Positions 9,469-20,928 of a stretch of 64,000 nucleotides of DNA are shown here, piece after piece. Position 1 is the stretch's first letter; the number at the start of each line of letters is the position of its first letter. This DNA comes from Sesamum alatum (taxonomy: Eukaryota > Streptophyta > Magnoliopsida > Lamiales > Pedaliaceae). Made by a program: the position numbers and the translations under genes. The notes beneath the pieces are model-generated. The model searched no databases, was not told the DNA's origin, and saw only the letters and a list, made by a program, of their open reading frames with translations. The DNA is taken from contig JACGWO010000012.1 in NCBI GenBank assembly GCA_034509735.1, forward strand, positions 8,182,367 to 8,246,366, given 5' to 3'.

Positions 9469-11610
9469 GGGTGTACCCTTGGGTGCTCAACCGGGCGATC
9501 GATGTAGGATGTGTAAATATTGGAAACATATATTTAAACACATAGGGCATAGATGTATATTAAATCAATCAAAGCAGTAATAAACCGTTACCTTTGATTG
9601 TTTAGCGTATGCTCCCGGCTACTTGGGTTGTTCCTTCTCCGGAATGCTCACGAAATCCAAACGTATGGATTCTCCAAAGGTGATCCACACCATACCGGAA
9701 GAAACACACGTTCTTCTTGATAGAAAAGAACGGGTTTAAGAAGGAATCGATTTAAGAGAAGAACACTATGAATTAGTGCTCTCTTAAACTCACTTTGTTC
9801 TTCTTCTTGATTCAAAATGAAGTGAAAAACACAAGTATGGGAGAGGGAGAGAGGGCCGAAGTTGGGAGAGAGCAGAGGGATTTTTGTCTTCTCTTTTTCC
9901 TAGAAAAAGATGAATAATGAATCACTTATGCTTGGTGTTGTATATTCACATATATATACTTAATTAATGTGATTATTGGAATGTGTCTAGGTTCATCCAA
10001 GGATGTCTAGATTCATTCCAATCAGTCACTATCAATTCTTCAATCAAGCCTACCAAAATTTATGGTATGATCAAATCATACCAAAAGGGAAGAGCTTGAT
10101 TGGAGTTGATTTGTCTCTTTCCAAAAGAGATAAGTCAACATACTACCTAGCATGAAACATGGCTGATTTTGCCTCCTCCAAGGGAGCATGTTGGCCATGT
10201 TTAAATAAGGAAAGAAGTCCAACTTCTTCCTATTCCAAATTAGGAATTATTTCTCCACTCGAGTAAATTTAACGGACCGGGTTTTATCGTAATCCAATTA
10301 TGACCAACCCAACATTAAATCCAATTTAATGTCCATTTAAATTATCCTCGTTGATCTTTTAATCCAATTAAAAGATCCAACATCTCAACATCTCAACTTT
10401 CCATATTTAATCGGAAATCCAATTTACCGATTAAATGAAAGCCCGATACAATATCGGCCCGTCCATCCAATCGACTTTCCCTTAAGTAATCCAATTACTT
10501 ATTTATCCTTCGAGATTGACTCCAAGTCGATCTCTCAACCTCCTCGGTGATTTGTGTGTGACCCTTTAGGTTCACCCTCAGCTAGACTTGGGCCCGTGTC
10601 CCACAAGGGGCCGTTACCATGGGTGGCCGTCTAGAACCGGTCCATGGCACTAGAAACTAGGTGAATTGGCGTGAACATATAGGCGCCGATTCCGTACGGG
10701 TACGATCCTTCCGTCTACCGTCTCCCGGCCTTAGTTTAGGGTATGGAATTGGGCATCGGTTCCCATCCTTGACTAGGCATCTATGCTTAATACTCGAGAC
10801 CACGTATGCTTCATTGCGTCGACACAGGAAACCATTCCCTGTTCGACCAACTACTGTGCCCACAGCTTCAAACAGCATGAACGTGTCTCCGAGTACATAG
10901 GAGATACCTCTGTCACATACTGAAAGGGGACAGATCCTCTTCTTGGAATCCACCGTCCTCGCTACACATTCCGACTACAATGGACAAGGCTTATGGACAG
11001 ATCCTCTTCTTGGAATCTTACAGAATGATTACCTCTCGCCAGATCCAAGATACAACCGTCATGTGCACGCGACTGCCATGATCCCTCAAGTCTGAGGATT
11101 ACTCCCGTACTATCGGAATCAGGGAAAACCAATCATACCGACCAAGCCTCCAAGGCTTCCATATGATGATCCCCGCGAGTCAGTCCAGTCGGCTCGACCC
11201 CAGTCGACCAACCTATCAAGATCGTGTAGGCGTCCCATGCCTGTCGCCGATGGAACACGGCACTCATCTAATGAACACGACTCTTAACGCAAGTCTCAAT
11301 AGGACTCTCGATGCCCTGTCTCGAGGTCCTCAACTTGAAACGCTTCAGACCCAACTCTTAATCAGTTGGTTTCATGACCACCATCCAATGCGAGGCCCAA
11401 CTACAGAAGTTGTTAACCATGGTCTGTGGGCTTTGTTGGGATACAAGTTAAACACCATTTTAACAAATGTAAGATGAGCGTAACAAAGAAGGTACCATTT
11501 GTGACGAACACTCCTCTTATTCATCATATAATAATATTACATTTACATCAAGTTGTCAGATAGGTTACAAATCGTCAAACCTATTGGCTTTCTGGTCACC
11601 TATTCTAACA
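9469..11610 (-). repeat. Family IV LTR piece 1, lacking its U5 end
   Basis: It matches the IV-a LTR from about 80 bases inside its U5 end to TTCTAACA, and begins exactly at the end of I-a's LTR. I-a therefore inserted into this LTR. A 23-base local copy (10995-11017 duplicates 10928-10950) replaces normal sequence inside it. Its short open frames recur in other family IV LTRs and are not taken as genes. Confidence 0.85.
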
Positions 11611-12584
11611 TGGCCATCTAGCAACGGTCCATGGCACTAGAGACTAGGTGAATTAGCGTGAACATTTAGGCGCCGATTCCGTACGGGTACGATCCTTCCG
11701 TCTACCGTCTCCCGGTCTTAGTCTAGGGTATGGAATTGGGCGTCGGTACCCATCCTTGACTAGGCATCTATGCTTAATACTCGAGACCACGTATGCTTCA
11801 TTGCGTCGACACAGGAAACCATTACCTGTTCGACCAACCACTGTGGCCGCAGCTTTAAACAGCATGAACGTGTCTCCGAGTGCATAGCAGATACCTCTGT
11901 CACATACTGACAGGGGACGGATCCTCTTCTTGGAATCCACCGTCCTCGCTACACATTCCGACTGCACTGGACAAGGCTTATGGTAATCATCTTACAGAAT
12001 GATTACCTCTCGCCAGATCCAAGATACAGCCGTCATGTGCACGCGATTGCCATGATCCCTCAAGTCTGAGGATTACTCCCGTACTATCGAAATCGGGGAA
12101 AAGCAATCATACCGACCAAGCCTCCAAGGCTGCCATATGATGATCCCCGCGAGTCAGTCCAGTCGGCTTGACCCCAGTCGACCAACCCATCAAGATCGTG
12201 TGGGCGTCCCACGCCTGTCGCCGATAAAACACGGCATTAATCCAATGAACACGACTTTTGACACAAGTCTCAATAGGACTCTCGATGCCCTGTCTCGAGG
12301 TCCTTGACTTGGAACATTTCAGACCCAACTCTTAATCAGTTGGTTTCGTGACCACCATCCAATGCGTGGCCCAACTGCACGAGTTGTTATCCATGGTCTG
12401 TGGGCTTTGTTGCGATATAAGTTAAACACCATTTTAACAAATGTGAAATGAGCGCAACAAAGTAAGCACCAGAAGTGATAAATACTCATTTTATTCATCA
12501 CATAATAATATTACATTAACATCAAGTTGTCAGATAGGTTACAAATCACCAAACCTATTGGCTTTCTGGTCACCTATTCTAACA
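11611..12584 (-). repeat. Family IV LTR piece 2
   Basis: This is the U3 part of a family IV LTR. It starts mid-LTR directly after the TTCTAACA of piece 1 and ends at its own TTCTAACA. No internal region separates the two, which fits insertion into a related LTR followed by recombination. Confidence 0.85.
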
Positions 12585-13249
12585 ACATCTATGCTTAATA
12601 CTCGACACTACGTATGCTTCATTGCGTCGACATAGGAAACCATTCCCTGTTCGACCAACCACTGTGGCCACAACTTTAAATAGCATGAACGTGTCTCCGA
12701 GTGTATAGGAGATACCTCTGTCACATACTGACAGGGGACGGATCCTCTTTTTGGAACCCACCGTCCTCGCTACACATTTTGACTACACTCGACAAGGTTT
12801 ATAATGATCATCTTATAGAATGATCACCTCTCACCAGATCCAAGACACAGTCATCCCGTGCACGTGACTGACATGGTTCCTCAAGTTTGAGGACTACTCC
12901 CGTACTATCGGGACCGGGAAAATCCAATCATACCGACCAAGCCTCCAAGGCTTCCATATGATGATCCCCGCGAGTCAGTCCAGTCGGCTCTACCCCAGTC
13001 GACCAACCCATCAAGATCGTTTAGGCGTCCCACGCTTGTCGCCGATGAAAAACGACACTCATCCTATGAACTCGATTCTTGATGCAAGTCTCAATAGGAC
13101 TCTCGATGCCCTGTCTCGAGGTCCTCGACTTGGAACGTTTCAAACCCAACTGTCAATCAGTTGGTTTCATGACCACCATCCAATATGTTGCCCAACTGCA
13201 TGAGTTGTTAATCGTGGTCTGTGGGCTTTATTGCGATATAAGTTAAACA
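12585..13249 (-). repeat. Family IV LTR piece 3, cut at both ends
   Basis: Another U3 fragment starts mid-LTR after piece 2. Similarity stops at AGTTAAACA, about 120 bases before the expected LTR end. Confidence 0.8.
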
Positions 13250-13337
13250 TTGAAACACGAATGTTATTCACGCAATTCTCCATGAAAGGAATTGGATTCC
13301 TATATATAGGGTTAAGCTGTCCAAAACTCAGTTAAGG
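13250..13337. other. 88-base unassigned segment
   Basis: This does not match any LTR or internal region in the window by eye. It is the flank of the next LTR, so it may be host DNA or an older repeat. No coding or RNA signal was seen. Confidence 0.4.
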
Positions 13338-14669
13338 TGAAGGACAAGCGGATCCGCCCGGGAGCGCAAACGGAAGCGAGAAAGCGTAAATCAATACATA
13401 ATTTAAATTAAATCGCATATAAAGCGAAATTCCAAGGGTGTACCCTTGGGTGCTTAACCGGGCGTTCGATGTAGGATGTATTAATATTCAAAATATATAT
13501 ATAACACATAGGGCATAGATGAAAAAGTTAAATCTTCAAAAGCATAAATAACTGTTACCTTTGTAGATTTCACGTATGCACGGCTACTTGCGTTGTTCCT
13601 TCTCCGGAATGCTCACAAAGTCCGAACGTATGGACTCTCCGAAGGTGATCCACACCACACCGGAAGAAACACACGTTTTCCTTGCTAGAAGAAAACGGGT
13701 TTAGGAAGGAATCAGTTCAAGAGAAAACCCCAATGAATTAGTGTTCTCTTAAACCTACTTTTGTTCTTCCTTTTGATCCAAGATCAAATGAAGAACACAA
13801 GTCGAAGAGGGAAACAGAGGCCGAGAGTGAGAGAGAGAGGAGAAGCCGAAAATGTGTTCTTCTTTTCCTAGAAAAAGATGAATTATAATTCTCTTACACA
13901 GGGTGTTGTATATACTCATATATATACATAATTAATGTGATTATTGGAATGTGTCTAGGTTTCTCCAAGGATGTCTACATACATCCCAATCAATCACCAT
14001 TAATTCTTCAATTAAGCCTACCAACTTTTAAGGTATGATCAAATCATACCCAAAGGGAAGGGCTTGATTGGAGTTGATTTATCTCTTACCAAAAGAGACA
14101 AGTCAACCGCCACCTTGCATGGAACATGGATGAATTTTGCTTCATCTAAGGGAGCATTTTCGGCCATGCTCATTATGGGAAGAAGTCCAACTTCTTCCTA
14201 TTCCAAAATAGGAATTAATTCTCCTCTCAGGTCAAAATTTAATGGACCGGGTTTTATCGTAATCCAATTACGACGAAGCCAAAATTAAATCCAATTTAAT
14301 GTCCACTTAAATTATTCCCATTGATCTCTTAATCCAATCAAAAGATCCAACATCTCAACTTTCCACATTTAATCGAAAAATCTAATTCACCGATTAAACG
14401 AGGGCCCGATATAATATCGGCCTGTCGATCCAATGGATCATCCCTTAAGTAATCCAATTACTTATTTATCCTTTGAGATTAACTCCAAGTCAATCTCTCA
14501 ACCTTCTCGGTGATTTGTGTGTGACCCTTTAGGTTCACCCTCAGCTAGACTTGGGCCCGTGTCCCACAAGGGCCCGTTACCATGGGTGGCCGTCTAGTAA
14601 CAGTCCATGGCACCAGAGACTAGGTGAATGTTGGCGTGAACATTTAGGCACCGATTTCGTACGGGTACG
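13338..14669 (-). repeat. Family IV LTR, interrupted by II-a
   Basis: It starts with the true terminus TGAAGGACAAGCGG (sense end ...CTTCA), shared with the IV-a LTR at 45544, and runs into mid-LTR, where II-a begins after GTACG. The rest of this LTR, predicted to restart with GTACG, is not found in the window. Confidence 0.85.
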
Positions 14670-16675
14670 TGAAAGCCTGGCAAAGGCGTGTGGATCGGCC
14701 CGGGAGTAGCGCGAATGCGGAAGCGCGGTATAACAAAATTTGCAAGAATTTAAACATGCCATGAACGAGATAAAATAAATACGTTCAAGGGGTGTTCCCT
14801 TGAATCTCCTGGGCATTTGGTGTATCTCATGAATAATAAAATATACAAAACTTTTATGGAGGCCATAGTGTTTAAAGAAAAGGGACGAAAAATCTAAACC
14901 GGAAACCTACCGGTTGTCGTTTTCGTCTTCAATCTGCTAATCGTGTTGTTCCCCGTTTTGCTCTAAAATCTCAAATGGGAGACCCTCTAATTCGTACACG
15001 TAATCCGCCCACGTATCTTGATCCTCATGCTAGCGAAAAAATAAGTGTATGTTTATTTGGAGAGGACGGATTGATCGAACGTTATTGATTAACGAGACCA
15101 ACCCTCCTTAAAATTCAATCGTAAAACAAAAGAACAAGGAAGAGTTTCTTGTGAAGGAGAGGGAGAGAGTTCGGCCGAGAGAGAAAGAGAGGAGAGGCCA
15201 AGTGGTGTGTGTGTGTGTGTGTGTGTGTGCTTCAATTTTGCATCACCTCTTCCAAAGTGAAGAGTTACGAATATTTATAGAGGAGGAATCCTATTCCTCT
15301 TCTAATTCCAACTCTTTGGAAGACTCCACTTGGAATAGGATTTGACCTAGTCAAATCCTAGTCAACTTCTAGCTCTTTGGTCAAACCAATCCTAGCCATT
15401 GATCTCTCTCTTTAATCTCAACCATTGATTAATTTAATAAAATATTTAAATCTCATTTAAATAATCCAAAAGGCAATAAATAAATATATCAAATATAAAT
15501 ATATATTCCAAGCCCATTAAATCAATTTCCAATAAATCTAATTTATTAGATAAATTCCTTTCATCTAATAAAAGGAATTAATTTCTTCCCAAGAAAAGAA
15601 GGACCCGATTATATCAAATTTAATCGCTCCACTTTTCTCCAAATATTTAATTCCAAATTAAATATGTCATGTGTGCGGATTGTGTGTCACTGTTTAGGTT
15701 CACCTTCAACTTGATTTGGTTGGATTCCTAGAATCCGTCCGTTACCATGGGTGGCCATCTAGCAACGGTCCATGGCACTAGGGACTAGGTGAATATGCGT
15801 GGGGATGAACATTTAGGCTCTACAGTACATCTATCCTTCCGTCTACGGTGTCACCACTTAGGGTCTAGGGCACGGATACGTAGGTACCCATTTTGGACCT
15901 AAATGTCGGTCTGCCCTTTACTAAACGCCGCAGGGAATCCTTCCCTTCTGTTTGGTTACTGTGGCCATAGATTTTAGGGACAAGACACAGAGTATTGTGA
16001 GACACTACTGTCAACCTTCTGGACAGGAGACAGATCCGTTCTTGGAAACTACTGTCACGTTGTACACCGTGGCTGCACTAGATATGGCTTATGACTACCC
16101 AACTGCATTTTGGCAATCTCTCACCATACCTAAGATATAGTCTCGATGTACAGGTAAACTCAGCAATTCCTCAAGTCAAAGGATTTAACCTGTACCGTTG
16201 GAACCGGGAACTCACGTCATACCTAGCCGACCCTACTAAAGGTCCTCTGTTAGACAATTCTCGCGAGTCACGTTAGTCAGCCGCTCCCCAGCAGGCCGAC
16301 CCACTAACACTGCTTAGACGACCCTCGTCACCCATCGATGAAACACGACAGTAGGTGCTTAGTGCAAGTCGCAAGTGGAATCTCGGTACCCATTTTCGAG
16401 ATTTCTTGACTTGGAGATTTTTAGACTGATTCGGCGGAACTGATTTCATGGACCTACCTCCAAGCGTAGTCCCAGTCCCCGAAATGTGATCTCACTCTGT
16501 GGGCTTTGTTTGTGTAGCGAACAGTTATAAAGCAGTTAAAGTGAACACAGACAAAGTATGCGCCAAATGAATTTCACTTTCTTATTCATCAAGGTTTTAT
16601 TAAAACTTTGAAATTGTTCAGACATAAGTTACAATTCGCCTGACAAGATTGGCTACATGGTGACCTATTCTAACA
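14670..16675 (-). repeat. 3' LTR of II-a
   Basis: A 2006-base LTR, TGAAAGCCTGG to TTCTAACA in + coordinates. The family II terminus matches the U5 end of II-b on the opposite strand. TATA (CTATAAATATTC in sense, near 15269-15283) lies downstream of W-box cores at 15341-15387. A long GT run is at 15203-15229. Confidence 0.9.
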
Positions 16676-17185
16676 ATCTCCCACTTGACCTTTAAAGCCA
16701 ATCACCCATATGCCTAATCCCCATCTTCTCAAGATGTTGCGTATGAGCGCTCTGCGACATACACTTTGTCAGCGGATCTGGTGTGTTATCTGCTGAGTTG
16801 ACTCGATCCATCCGAACGTCAGCTCTTCCCACCATTTCTCTTAGAGTGTGGTAGCGTCTAAGAATGTGTTTGGATCGGTGATGAGATCTTGGTTCCTTTG
16901 CTTGAGCTATGGCTCCGTTGTTATCACAAAAGATGACTACGGGCTCCCCAATGCTAGGAACCACACCCAACTCTTGGATGTAGTTTCTCATCCAAACCAC
17001 TTCTTTGGCAGCTTCTGAAGCTGCTATGTATTCGGCCTCAGTGGTGGAATCAGCAGTGGTTGCCTGCTTGGAACTTTTCTATGCTACCACTACTCCATTG
17101 AGCCTGAATACATAACCTGATTGAGACTTGGCATCATCGTCATTTGCTTAGAAGCTAGCATCGCTAAAGTCTACCAGGATCAATT
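16676..17185 (-). pseudogene. RNase H end of pol, II-a remnant
   Basis: The minus frame from 17000 to the stop at 16692 reads MVWMRNYIQELGV, CDNNGAIAQ and the GDWL end seen in I-b. Upstream, up to 17185, the TTEAEYIAASEAA region is still readable, but a Trp codon in VVAWKSSK and a codon before NDDDAKSQSG are changed to stops. RNase H would remove RNA after reverse transcription. The remnant ends at 17185 where II-b inserted. Confidence 0.85.
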
Positions 17186-18069
17186 TGTTAGAATAGGTGA
17201 CCATGTAGCCAATCTTGGTAGGCGAATTGTAACCTATGTCTGAACAATTTCGAGGTTTAAATAAATCCTTAATGAATAAGAAGTGAAATTCATTTGGCAT
17301 TTACTTTGTTTGTGTTCACTTTATCTGCTTTGTAAACTGTTCACTATGCAAACAAAGCCCACAGACTGAAAACGCATTTCGGGGATTGGGACTACGCTTG
17401 GAGGTCGGTCCATGAAATCAGTTCCGCCGAATCAGTCTGGAAATCTCCAAGTCAAGAAATCTCGAAATTAGGTACCGAGATTCTCTTTGCGACTTGCACT
17501 AAGCATCTGCTGTCGTATATCATCGACGGGTGACGAGGGTCTTCTAAGCAATGCTAGTGGGTTGGCCTGCTGGGTAGCGGCTGATTGAGGTGACTCACGG
17601 GAACCGTCTTACGGAGGACCTTGAGTAGGGTTGGTTAGGTATGACGTGTGTTCCCGGTTCCAACGGTACAAGTCAAGTCCTTTAACTTGAGGAACTGCTG
17701 AGTTTACCTGTACATCAGGGCTGTATCTTAGATATGGTGAGAGATTGCCAAGATACACTTGAGTAGTCATAAGCCATGTCTAGTGCAGCTCCGGTGTGCA
17801 GAGTGACAGTAGTTTCCAAGAAAGGATCTGTCTCCTGTCAAAAGGTGTTGACAGTTGTGTCTCACTAATGCGCTGTGTCTTGTCCCCAAAATATGTGGCC
17901 ACAGTAACTGAACAGAAGGGAAGGTTTCCCTTACGGCGTTTAGTAGAGGACAGACCGACACTTAGGTCCAAAATGGGTACCTGCTTAATCCGTGCCCTAA
18001 ACCTTAAGTGATGAGACCGTAGACGGAAGGATAGATGTACTGTAGAGCTTAAATGTTCATCCACGTATA

Positions 18070-18164
18070 TTCACCTAGTCTCTAGTTCCATGGACCGTTG
18101 CTAGACGGCCACCCATGGTAACGGGCGGATTCTAGGAATCCAACCAAGTCTAGCTGAAGGTGAA
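18070..18164 (+). other. Conserved U3 structured domain (family II copy)
   Basis: Outer stem TTCACC (18070-18075) / GGTGAA (18159-18164), inner stem GCTAGAC (18100-18106) / GTCTAGC (18148-18154), apical hairpin GGATTC / GAATCC (18127-18141). The arrangement is the same as at 84-179, read on the other strand. Confidence 0.55.
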
Positions 18165-18474
18165 CCTAAAGAGTCACACACAATCCGCACACATAAACGT
18201 ATTTAATTTAGAATTAAATATTTGGAGACGTGGAGCGATTAAATTAGATTTAATCGGGTCCTTATTTTCTTGGGAAGAATTAATTCCTTTTATTAGATAA
18301 AAGAGATTTATCTAATAAATTAGATTTATTAGAAATTAATTTAATGGTCTTGGAATAAATATTTATATTTAATATATTTATTTATTGCCCTTGGAATATT
18401 TAAATAGGATTTTAATATTCCATTAAATTAAATCAATGGTTGAGATTAAAGGGAGGAATCTATGACTAAGATTG

Positions 18475-18589
18475 GTTTGACCAAAAAGCTTGAATTTGAC
18501 TAGGATTTGACTAGGTCAAATCCTAGTCATGGTGGAGTCTTCAAAGTGTAGGAAACTAGAAGAGGAATCCTATTCCTCTTCTATAAATA
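18475..18589 (+). promoter_or_regulatory. W-box cluster and TATA box of II-b
   Basis: Cores TTTGACC, TTTGACT and TTTGACT plus reverse copies (18475-18530) lie about 60-100 bases upstream of CTATAAATA (18581-18589). The order matches family I. WRKY control is inferred. Confidence 0.5.
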
Positions 18590-19175
18590 CTCCTTAGCAC
18601 ACACTTTCAAGGAGATGATGATTCTTGAAATACACACACACACTCGTCTCCTCCCTCTCCCTCTCTCGGCCACGCCTCTCCCTCATTCCAAGAAAGCCCT
18701 TTTCTTGTTCTTTTGTTTTAACAATTGAACATTAAAGGAGGATTGACTCGTTAATCAATAACGTTTGATCGATCCGTCCTCTCCAAAATATACTTGTTCT
18801 TTCGCTAGCACGAAGACCAAGATACGTGGGCGGATTGAGTGTACGAATTAAAGGGTCTCCTATACGAGATCTTGGAGCAAATCGTGGAACAATGCGAGTA
18901 CCGGTTAGAAGGCGAAAACGACAATCTGTAGGTTTCCGGTTTATGTTTTTTTGTCCTCTTTTATTTTATAATCCTATGGCCTCCATGTTTCTTGTGTATG
19001 TTTTATTATTCATGAGATACACCAAACACCCGGGAGTTTCAAGGGCACACCCCTTGAACGTGTTTATTTTAATATATGTTTATGCATGTTTAAATTTTTT
19101 AGAATTTAAATTATACTTCGCTTCCGCATTCATGCTACTCCCGAGACGATCCACACGCCTACCCTAGGCTTTCAG

Positions 19176-19188
19176 TGGTATCAGAGCC
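19176..19188 (+). other. Primer binding site (tRNA-iMet) of II-b
   Basis: TGGTATCAGAGCC lies one base after the 5' LTR and is complementary to the 3' end of initiator-Met tRNA. Confidence 0.92.
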
Positions 19189-20928
19189 CGGTTCGGTGTA
19201 TAGGCCTAGGGTTTTGTGTGCATTTTTAAGCATGAAAACGTGTATGACATGTTTTAATTATTTCTTTATGTTTTTTATCGTAAAGCATGTCGCTTTCTTG
19301 CTTTTAATTATGTATGATTTTTGGTACTGTTGGTTTTTCTGTTTTTCTTGGGAAACGGGGGGCAAAACAAATAAAACGGGAGAAAATATCACACGCGGCC
19401 AGCCGGTGGCTGACCGCGCACGCTGTGCGATTAGGCGAGGCGCGCGCGCGCAGGCAGGGGAGCCTGCGCGCGACTGCCTTCGCCAGGCGCACGCGCACGA
19501 AACAGCGCCGCCAGGCGCACGTGCACGCAGATAATGGAGTCTGCACGCGCGGGCCTGCGTAGAGCTCATTTGGAATCCCGAAAATTCCTTACCTTCAAAT
19601 AATGAGGAAAGGTCTTCCTAAACAAGAAAGGTTGTTGCCAACAGTTGTACCATATTTTTCATACGTAGCTCATTTATTTATCATGGATTGATATGATTGG
19701 TAATCATGGTTTATAAGCATGGTTTATGTGATTGGATCATGTGATTATTTGCGTTTAATGGAAATGGATGATCGCGAGCCCTAGACCGAATGTATGGTTT
19801 AATTTATGTTGGGCATGTGTGCCTCTTTTGCTTTCTCTTTCTCCTCTTCTAGTTGCCTTGGAATAATAAGGCGTTCTTTCTCCCTCCTTATGTACTCCCC
19901 CCGGGTTTTCGCTGGGGTTTCTTTTTACATATATAATGAGAGTAGAATAGGAGTGAGGATTTTATTTTTTATGCACTTGGTGGAGAAGAAGGAAGGCCCA
20001 CATGGAGAGCCCAGAATGGAGGTTCCAAGGCGTTTCCATGGAGATCTGAAAGAGAAAAGAGACCAAGGCCCATCAGAATGATGATCGGGTTGCTATTAAT
20101 GTAATAGTGTAGGACCAACCCAAGATTGACCATAGATCCACCGCGGGCTCAGTAGGTCGCATAGGATTCGGGCTCGTGATCATCCAACAGGGGCGTGCTA
20201 GGCTTTAATTTTGCATGTGGCTATTATGGTGAATGAATGGTTTTATTTATCGTATAACTGCTATGGGATGCAATTTATTTATTTACGCATTATGGATGAA
20301 TGTGTTTATATATGAGATCTCGGTCATGTATAACTCTCACTTGGTTGGACCAATGTTCAATTATTAGACCCTAGACAAAGTGGACATGGACTCTAGGAGT
20401 TTGTCCATGCCTTCCAATCCATGGCATAGTGAGGAAGCTAATTTAGGTTGATAGCGTGGTCTCACGAGTCGTGGCACGACTATCGTACTTAAAAGAAGCT
20501 ACACTATGTCATGAGCGAAAAGTAGACCACTGTTACCTATCTCACGAGTTGTGGAGGTAGCAGCGGGTCTATGATTCGGTCGATTGGGTCGGGTCTAACG
20601 CCCAATTAGCATGATTCGCTTGGAGTCCTCGGAATCATGTGAAAAGGTAAGGCAGTTATCTTGGGAATCTCGTGGAACGAGAATGGTATGGCATACCTCC
20701 CACAGGATTCTTCCCATGCGAATCGTAAAAGTGGGGTATCGAAAAATTCACTGTGAATCCCAAGCCCACTAGGAAAAGGTTTCCTGAAAACAACGTTTGA
20801 GAGTATCGTGCTTTCGTATAAATAGTAGGAGCATTAAATGACTAAAGACCAAGCGTTTAATTATTTATCAAAACTTCCGTCTTTTAAATTTTGCTAATCG
20901 TAGTTCTGTTTTAAATGTAGATTTAAAA
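19189..20928 (+). other. 5' leader of II-b
   Basis: A 1.74-kb non-coding leader. It has a short GC-rich hairpin block (19385-19560; for example arms GCGCGCAGGC / GCCTGCGCGC near 19445-19472) and the paired palindromes CACGAGTCGTG (20463-20473) and CACGAGTTGTG (20543-20553, one base changed). Small open frames here are not supported as genes. Confidence 0.75.

Larger units (their letters stand above)
14670..17185 (-). mobile_element. Copia element II-a, cut by insertion of II-b
   Basis: A complete 3' LTR (14670-16675), polypurine tract and the first 0.5 kb of pol (RNase H end) remain. Element II-b starts at 17186 within pol. The left flank is a family IV LTR. The remainder (RT to 5' LTR) is not in the window. 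Confidence 0.88.
17186..19174 (+). repeat. 5' LTR of II-b
   Basis: A 1989-base LTR from TGTTAGAATAGG to GGCTTTCA. Its U3 holds the structured domain (18070-18164) and hairpins such as arms TCTAATAAAT / ATTTATTAGA at 18311-18333. TATA is CTATAAATA (18581-18589). Confidence 0.92.

Noticed and set aside
19175..19195. Possible tRNA-Met gene at the PBS
   Set aside because: Only the 13-base complement of the tRNA 3' end is present, next to the LTR, with no cloverleaf.
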